DNA from: Beijerinckiaceae bacterium
GTDB lineage: Bacteria; Pseudomonadota; Alphaproteobacteria; Rhizobiales; Beijerinckiaceae
Assembly: GCA_025458025.1 (NCBI GenBank)
Contig: JALOTF010000020.1
Span: 1 to 47,911, forward strand
Length of the DNA stretch: 47,911 nt
Direction of reading: 5' to 3'
Both the position numbers and the translations under genes were made by a program. The first letter of the stretch is position 1. Every line of letters starts with the position of its first letter. The notes under the pieces are model-generated. The model searched no databases. It had not been told where the DNA came from and worked only from the letters and a program-made list of their open reading frames with translations. Positions 43,003 to 47,911 of the stretch are shown piece after piece.

Positions 43003-43009
43003 GCCAAAA

Positions 43010-43053
43010 GCATTTTCAAGCGAAGTGGCTTCCGGTTCGCGTGAAGAAAATGC
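43010..43053. repeat. Palindromic intergenic element after pyrD
   Basis: GCATTTTC (43010-43017) pairs with GAAAATGC (43046-43053), and inside them GCGAA (43020-43024) pairs with TTCGC (43036-43040). The element fills most of the 64-bp gap between convergent pyrD and the response-regulator gene. Sequences of the form GCATTTTC-AAGCGAAGTGG-CCGGTTCGCGTGAAGAAAATGC are, to my knowledge, dispersed in Hyphomicrobiales genomes. It may end transcripts from both sides. Confidence 0.65.
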
Positions 43054-43066
43054 AAATAAGAAAGGC

Positions 43067-43741
43067 TTAAGCCGGAAGCTCGATCTTCGAGGCGGCAATC
43101 ACCGCCTGCGTGCGGCTTTCGACGCCGAGCTTCATCAGGATCGCTGAGACATGCGCCTTCACGGTCGCCTCGGAGACCGAAAGCTCATAGGCGATCTGCT
43201 TGTTGAGAAGCCCTTCGGAAAGCATGGTCAGCACGCGCATCTGCTGCGGCGTGAGGCTCGCGAGCCGGCGCACGAGATCTGCGGTTTCTTTGTCCGCGCC
43301 AACATCGAGTCGGATATGCGGAGGCGTCCACTGTCCGCCGCCGATCACGGTGGCGATTGCGCCATGCATGGTTTCGATGGAGGAGGTCTTGGGGATGTAG
43401 CCTGAGGCACCGAATTCGATGCAGGTACGGATGGTCGCCGGGTCCTCAATGCCCGACACGACAATCACCGGCACGGAGGGATGCTGTGAACGCAGGAAAG
43501 TGAGGCCCGAAAAGCCGTTCACACCGGGCATCTTGAGGTCGAGAAGAACCAGATCCACTTCCGGCTCGGCGGCAATCGCGGCGGTTGCCTCCTCCAGCGT
43601 ACCCGCCTCAATGACATGCAGATGGCGAAAGATGCCATTCACCGCCTGGCGCAGCGCACCCCGAAACAGCGGGTGATCATCCGCGATGATGATCGTGCCG
43701 CGCCCGTCGACCGAAAGAGGTGTGGAGAGGCCTGCCGACAT
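43067..43741 (-). CDS. LuxR/FixJ-family response regulator, orphan
   Basis: A 224-residue regulator with a receiver domain at about 15-130 (IIADDHPLFR, phospho-acceptor D68 in LLDLKMPG, SGIED, conserved K in GYIPKTSS). A C-terminal LuxR-type helix-turn-helix follows at about 155-220 (LTPQQMRVLTMLSEGLLNKQIAYELSVSEATVKAHVSAILMKLGV). ATG 43741 has GGGGGAAA upstream. No histidine kinase is adjacent; the divergent neighbour at 43932 is a membrane protein without kinase motifs. The signal and targets are unknown. Confidence 0.92.
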   Translation of the reverse strand: MSAGLSTPLSVDGRGTIIIADDHPLFRGALRQAVNGIFRHLHVIEAGTLEEATAAIAAEPEVDLVLLDLKMPGVNGFSGLTFLRSQHPSVPVIVVSGIEDPATIRTCIEFGASGYIPKTSSIETMHGAIATVIGGGQWTPPHIRLDVGADKETADLVRRLASLTPQQMRVLTMLSEGLLNKQIAYELSVSEATVKAHVSAILMKLGVESRTQAVIAASKIELPA

Positions 43742-43931
43742 TCCATTTCCCCCGATAGAATGTTGATTGTTGTTTTGCCAAGCCTAGCATGCCCCCCGCG
43801 CCAGCACCATGATCCGATCGAATTACCGACGGGGTGCGACATTCTGTCAGATTTGGCGGGCTGGCAGGCTGCTCCGCGTTTGACAGCCGCCACCGCCACG
43901 GCGACAAAGCGGATGGGCGAAGGGCGGCTCC

Positions 43932-45410
43932 ATGGTTTCGATCCTCGTTTTTTCCATCACGACGGCCGGCCTGCTTGTGCTCATGCTGGGCGAGCGACTG
44001 GGGCTGCCTGCGCCACTGGGCGTTCTGGCGTTACAGGCCCTGCTCGCGCTCGCCTGCGGCTTGCTGATCCTGTTCTCTGCCACGAATCGGCTTGATCCCT
44101 ATCTGGCTGAAGCGCCAAGGGCACGGGGCTTTGGCCGCGTGGCGCGGCTGGCCTTGCTGCTCTTCGCCGGCCTGATGAGCAGTGGAGGACTCGCTTTGGA
44201 TCAGCCGGCCCGCGTCGCCTTGCTGCTTGCCGGCTATGCCATGGGAACGCTGCTGCTTTTCCCACGAGAAGCCGGGTTCGGTGCTGGCCCCGCTGCCGGT
44301 TTGCGCGCCGGCGGCATTTTTCGCCGCGTGGCCGTGGCGGGGCTGGCGCTGGTGCTGTTCATCCTCTGGCTGCCGCAGGTTCTCTCGCTCTTCGCTGCAG
44401 CTCTTCAGCGGGAGCCCGGCACCCTGCGCAGCGTGGTGATGGCCGGGCTGGCGCTGGGTGTCGCCGTGGGCGGCGCGGTGGGGCTGTCGCGGCTCGCCCG
44501 CGCCATCCTTCTGCTCGGGCTCGTCTTCGCGTTGGTCCCGCTGGGCCTCGCGGCGACGATCGAGCGCAGCTTCCCGCTCGAAAGCCTGCGCGGCACGGTC
44601 GAGGGGGTTATGCGCGAGGTTTCCGTGCTGCTGCCCTCCGGTGCGTGGCGGCAGGGCCTGCCGGATCTCCTCGCAGGTTTCGCCATCGGCGCGCTGGGAT
44701 CAGCCCAGCGAACCCATCGCGAGCCCATTTCAACGAGCCTGCTGATTGCGATTCTCGCGCCTGTCCTGGCTATCATCGGGGCCTTGCTGGTGATGGTGGA
44801 GGTCGTGCGCCTGCATGGCCTGATCATCAGCCAGATCGCCGATCAGCCGCCGGCGCGCTGGCCGCTTTTCGTATTCGACGAGGCGATTCGCGGCTGGTTG
44901 AGCGTGTGCGGGGAAGCGCCCCGCGATGTGCTCGATGCCTTCCGAGCCTGCCGCGCGCGGGGACTTTCGGGCGGCTTCCTGGCTTCGGAAATCCGGCTCG
45001 ATCCCACTTTGCTCGGCCCCGCTGTGGCCGCCTCGCGCGGATTGCCCGTCGTGCTCGGCGCGGGCTGGATGCTCGCGGCACCTTTGGCCTGCCTGATTGC
45101 GATGGGCCTGCTTCTGCATGGTGCGGCGGTGCTGATCAGCGAAACCGTGCTCTATCGCCGGTCGGGCGAGAAGGCCTTGCGCTCCACCCGTCTGCTGCTC
45201 GCGCGGCTTTGCGTGCTGGCGCCCATGGTGGCCCTGTTCCTGCTGCCGGCCGAGGCACGGCTAGATGCTCGCCTCGCGCTCTGGCTGATGCTCGGCTGCG
45301 CGAGCCTCATCCTCGTGGCGCGGCTGGCGGATGCGCTGAGGGCTGGCGTGATCGCCTTGCAATCACGTGCGCCGCGCATTCTGCTTACGCCTTCCGCAGA
45401 AGCGACCTGA
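43932..45410 (+). CDS. Polytopic membrane protein of unknown function, faintly AGCS-like
   Basis: A 492-residue protein with about ten to twelve hydrophobic segments spread along its length and no cytoplasmic domain. I do not recognise a family with confidence. The stretch GFAIGALGSAQRTHREPISTSLLIAILAPVLAIIGALLVMV (split at about residues 252-290) resembles the GMGSAP region and following helix of sodium:alanine (AGCS) symporters, but the other family signatures are absent. If related, it is a degenerate or repurposed relative. It is divergent from the orphan response-regulator gene, which may sense through or control it. Its end overlaps the ligase gene by 26 bp. Confidence 0.6.
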   Translation: MVSILVFSITTAGLLVLMLGERLGLPAPLGVLALQALLALACGLLILFSATNRLDPYLAEAPRARGFGRVARLALLLFAGLMSSGGLALDQPARVALLLAGYAMGTLLLFPREAGFGAGPAAGLRAGGIFRRVAVAGLALVLFILWLPQVLSLFAAALQREPGTLRSVVMAGLALGVAVGGAVGLSRLARAILLLGLVFALVPLGLAATIERSFPLESLRGTVEGVMREVSVLLPSGAWRQGLPDLLAGFAIGALGSAQRTHREPISTSLLIAILAPVLAIIGALLVMVEVVRLHGLIISQIADQPPARWPLFVFDEAIRGWLSVCGEAPRDVLDAFRACRARGLSGGFLASEIRLDPTLLGPAVAASRGLPVVLGAGWMLAAPLACLIAMGLLLHGAAVLISETVLYRRSGEKALRSTRLLLARLCVLAPMVALFLLPAEARLDARLALWLMLGCASLILVARLADALRAGVIALQSRAPRILLTPSAEAT

Positions 45411-46986
45411 GCGTTTCGATCCGGTCCGCCTCCCCCGGTTTCTTGTCGTTGCGGATGCGGTTGATGCGCGGAAAGCGCATCGCAAGGCCCGAGCGATGGC
45501 GGGTCGATTCCTGCAGCCCTTCGAAGGCGATTTCCAGCACGAGGCCAGAATCCGGCTCATGCACCACCTCGCGCACCGGCCCGAAACGGTCGGTGGTGTT
45601 CTGCCGCACGAAGCGATCAAGGCCCTTCAGTTCCTCGTCGGTGAAACCGAAATAGGCCTTGCCCACTGGCACGAGCTTGTCGGCATCCCACACCCCGAAA
45701 GTGAAATCCGAATAGAAGCTTGAGCGCTTCCCGTGCCCGCGCTGGGCATACATCATCACGCAATCCGCGATCATCGGATCGCGCTTCCACTTGTACCAGA
45801 AACCCTTGGGCCGGCCCGCGAGATAGGGGCTGTCGAGCCTTTTCAGCATCACGCCCTCGATGGCCGGATTTTCCGCCGATTGCGCGCGCTTCTCGGCGAG
45901 ATCGTCCCAGTTCGCGAATGGCACAGCGGGCGAGAGCATGAGGCGCGGATGCGCTTTCGCCTCCACCAAAGCCTCCAGCTTTTCGCGCCGCACGGGCAAG
46001 GGAAGCGAACGCAAATCCTCCCCGGCGATCTGCAACAGGTCATAGGCCATCAGCGCGACGGGGGAACCGCGCAGCATCGCGGCCGAGACGACCTTGCGAT
46101 TGAGCCGTTGTTGCAGGTCCGAGAAGGTCGCGACCACCCCATCACGGGCCACCACCAGTTCCCCGTCGATCACCGCATCCTCCGGCAGCGCCTCGATGAG
46201 ATCGGGGAACGCGGTGGTGATGTCATCACCGCTGCGCGAGAAAAGCCGCACTTCGGTGCGCAAATCCGCCTGCCGCGTCGTTGCCTGAATACGGATGCCG
46301 TCCCATTTCCATTCGGCATGAAAATCCGCGGGGTTCAGCGTCTCGAAATCCTGATCCTCGATCGGATGCGCGAGCATCGGCGAGCGGAAGGTGAGCGCGG
46401 CGGAAGGGTCGGGCCTCGGCCCGCGCCCCTCCAGCCAAGCGAAGAGATCGGTATAGGGCGGCTCGACCCCATGCCAGACCTCCTCGATCTCCTCCACGGG
46501 CTGGCCCGAAAATTCCGCCAACGCCTGCCGCGCGAGCAGCGCCGACACACCCACGCGCAAGCCACCGGTGATGAGCTTCAGCAGCGCCCAGCGCCCGGTT
46601 TCGTCGAGTTCATCGAGCCATTTCGCGATCAGCGTCGGCCCCTCGCGGCGGCTCGCGGCGAGGAGCGTGGAAACTACCTCGGCGAGATGCAGTGGCGCGT
46701 TGTTGCCGGTGAATTGCGCAGGCCAGATCAGCGCGATAGTCTCGGAAAGATCGCCCACGAAATCATAGGAGAGGCCGAAGAGCACCGGGTCCACCCGCTC
46801 GGCCACCAGCGCGCGCAGCATGGCGGGTTTCACGGCGGGAATATCCAGCGCACCACACAGGGCTGCAAGCGCATAGCCGCGATCAGGGTCAGGCGCCTCG
46901 CGCAAATAGCGCACGATGTGCCGCAGCTTTTCATTGCGGCGCGGCTCATAGGAAAGGCGGTCGAGAAGCGCGGAGAAGGGCTTCAC
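45385..46986 (-). CDS. ATP-dependent DNA ligase
   Basis: Non-replicative bacterial DNA ligase of 533 residues. It has an N-terminal ligase DNA-binding domain (about 1-175), an adenylation domain with the nucleophile K227 in EWKWDGIRI, ELVV and EGVMLKRLDSPY motifs, and a C-terminal OB fold (about 410-530, DCVMMYAQRGHGKR, FSDFTFGVWD). Start GTG 46986 overlaps the exonuclease stop by 4 bp (GTGA), so the two are translated as a pair. Such ligases travel with an exonuclease and often a DEXH helicase. Essential replication ligation would be by NAD-dependent LigA elsewhere. Confidence 0.93.
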   Translation of the reverse strand: MKPFSALLDRLSYEPRRNEKLRHIVRYLREAPDPDRGYALAALCGALDIPAVKPAMLRALVAERVDPVLFGLSYDFVGDLSETIALIWPAQFTGNNAPLHLAEVVSTLLAASRREGPTLIAKWLDELDETGRWALLKLITGGLRVGVSALLARQALAEFSGQPVEEIEEVWHGVEPPYTDLFAWLEGRGPRPDPSAALTFRSPMLAHPIEDQDFETLNPADFHAEWKWDGIRIQATTRQADLRTEVRLFSRSGDDITTAFPDLIEALPEDAVIDGELVVARDGVVATFSDLQQRLNRKVVSAAMLRGSPVALMAYDLLQIAGEDLRSLPLPVRREKLEALVEAKAHPRLMLSPAVPFANWDDLAEKRAQSAENPAIEGVMLKRLDSPYLAGRPKGFWYKWKRDPMIADCVMMYAQRGHGKRSSFYSDFTFGVWDADKLVPVGKAYFGFTDEELKGLDRFVRQNTTDRFGPVREVVHEPDSGLVLEIAFEGLQESTRHRSGLAMRFPRINRIRNDKKPGEADRIETLRSLLRKA

Positions 46987-47911
46987 GCGGCATCCTCCGC
47001 CGCTTCTTCGCCAAAGCCCACGAGATGCAGGGGCTGCGCCGCAAGGCCCTGCCCGAGGCACCAATGCACCAGGGCATCCTCCTGCCCGTGGGTGACCCAG
47101 ATCTCGCTCGCGCCGGTGTCCAGAATCGTCTGGCGCAGGCTGTCCCAATCCGCGTGGTCGGAGATGACAAGCGGCAGTTCCACGCCCCGCTGACGGGCGC
47201 GGGCCCGCACGCGCATCCAGCCTGAAGCCGCGACCGTCAGCGGTTCTGCAAATCGCCGCGACCAGATATCCGAGAGGCTCGAAGGCGGGCAGATGAGAAT
47301 CTCGCCTGCGAGGCTGCCGCGCGGCAGGCCGGCCGCGCGCGCGATTGGCCCCAGCGCAATGCCCGCCTCCTCGTAATAGGCGGTCACCTTTTCCAGTGCG
47401 CCATGGAGATAAACCGGTCGATCATACCCCGCCTCGCGCAGGTGACGGATGAGGCGCTGCGCCTTACCCAGTGAGTAAGCGCCCACAAGATGCGCGCGAT
47501 GCGGGTTTTCTTCCAGCGAAGCCAGCAGCTTCCCCACCTCCTTGGCGGGATCGGGATGGCGAAAGACAGGTAGGCCAAAGGTCGCTTCCGTCACGAACAC
47601 ATCACACGGCACCACCTCGAACGACGCGGCGGTGGCATCCGGCTCGCGCTTGTAATCACCGGAGACGACGATGGTCAGCCCCTTCCACCGCAGCACGATC
47701 TGGCAGGAGCCGAGCACATGGCCAGCGGGAAAGAACGCGACCTCGACGCCCTTGATCGTAACCCACTCGCCGATTTTGGCTTCTTGCCGCGTCTCGCAGA
47801 AGCCTTCGCCGAGGCGCAAGGCCATGATGGCCAAGGTCTCACGGCTGGCCATCACAGCGCCATGGCCGGGGCGGGCATGGTCGGAATGCGCATGGGTGAT
47901 CAGCGCGCGCG
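46983..47911 (-). CDS. Ligase-associated DNA exonuclease (5' end missing)
   Basis: Metallo-beta-lactamase/beta-CASP nuclease of the family encoded next to bacterial ATP-dependent ligases. The frame runs off the right edge; visible near the edge is the metal-binding HAHSDHARPGH. Then come FFPAGHVLGSCQI, SGDYKREPD, VTEATFGLP, the beta-CASP helix region AYSLGKAQRLIRHL, ISDHADWDSL and WVTHGQED near the end. It overlaps the ligase start by 4 bp. The pair is thought to act in DNA repair. A GTG at 47855 is not the true start because conserved metal ligands lie before it. Confidence 0.92.
   Translation of the reverse strand, partial: RALITHAHSDHARPGHGAVMASRETLAIMALRLGEGFCETRQEAKIGEWVTIKGVEVAFFPAGHVLGSCQIVLRWKGLTIVVSGDYKREPDATAASFEVVPCDVFVTEATFGLPVFRHPDPAKEVGKLLASLEENPHRAHLVGAYSLGKAQRLIRHLREAGYDRPVYLHGALEKVTAYYEEAGIALGPIARAAGLPRGSLAGEILICPPSSLSDIWSRRFAEPLTVAASGWMRVRARARQRGVELPLVISDHADWDSLRQTILDTGASEIWVTHGQEDALVHWCLGQGLAAQPLHLVGFGEEAAEDAA

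Noticed and set aside
1-47911. CRISPR array, prophage, transposon or toxin-antitoxin system
   Set aside because: No regularly spaced repeats, transposase, integrase, phage structural genes or small paired genes were seen.

Overview
The window is a dense, GC-rich stretch of an alphaproteobacterial chromosome, most likely Hyphomicrobiales (Rhizobiales). The markers are a GcrA cell-cycle regulator, a class I lysyl-tRNA synthetase, the long single-chain dCTP deaminase family, tandem NadQ-type operators before nadA, a ligase-associated exonuclease/ATP ligase pair and short palindromic intergenic elements. No phage, transposase, rRNA or CRISPR was seen. Genus cannot be settled from the window alone.

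Layout. 1-3226: tail of a phosphate operon, pstA (cut by the left edge)-pstB-phoU-phoB, meeting convergent gcrA at a shared hairpin. 3776-4217: a 442-bp structured intergenic region ending in a strong intrinsic terminator ahead of argD. 4218-7442: argD-argF-hslO, with a second hairpin between argD and argF. 7436-10642: apaG, dcd, a one-domain voltage-gated cation channel, tRNA-Gly(CCC) and a carboxymuconolactone-decarboxylase-like protein. 28165-30245: a small membrane ORF and a GT2 glycosyltransferase with an N-terminal GspE_N/MshEN-like domain. 30429-33226: NadQ-type operators, nadA, a palindromic repeat and nadB, without nadC. 33371-37992: a secreted repeat protein, a SleB-type cell-wall hydrolase and pyruvate phosphate dikinase. 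38121-43002: an orphan periplasmic binding protein, class I LysRS, an S24-like repressor without catalytic residues, a DUF952 protein and pyrD. 43067-47911: an orphan LuxR-type response regulator, an unrecognised polytopic membrane protein, and the ATP-dependent DNA ligase with its exonuclease (cut by the right edge).

The most interesting block is 10665-28036. Fourteen genes on the minus strand are almost contiguous, several with overlapping stop and start codons. They run from a branched-chain-type ABC importer (binding protein, two permeases, two ATPases) straight into an aldehyde dehydrogenase, SDR, zinc alcohol dehydrogenase, class I fumarase, MmgE/PrpD protein, MaoC-like hydratase, acyl-CoA dehydrogenase, a lone Bug-type binding protein and a CitE-type lyase. 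A LysR regulator lies upstream and a CaiB-type CoA transferase is divergent from it across a 22-bp dyad. The MaoC, acyl-CoA dehydrogenase, MmgE/PrpD, CaiB, CitE and LysR set matches the itaconate-degradation cluster known from Pseudomonas aeruginosa. The fumarase, which may act as a mesaconase, the three oxidoreductases and the ABC importer are additions. I infer import of an alcohol or aldehyde precursor, or a branched C5 diacid, followed by oxidation, CoA activation and cleavage to acetyl-CoA and pyruvate. The substrate is not proven by sequence.
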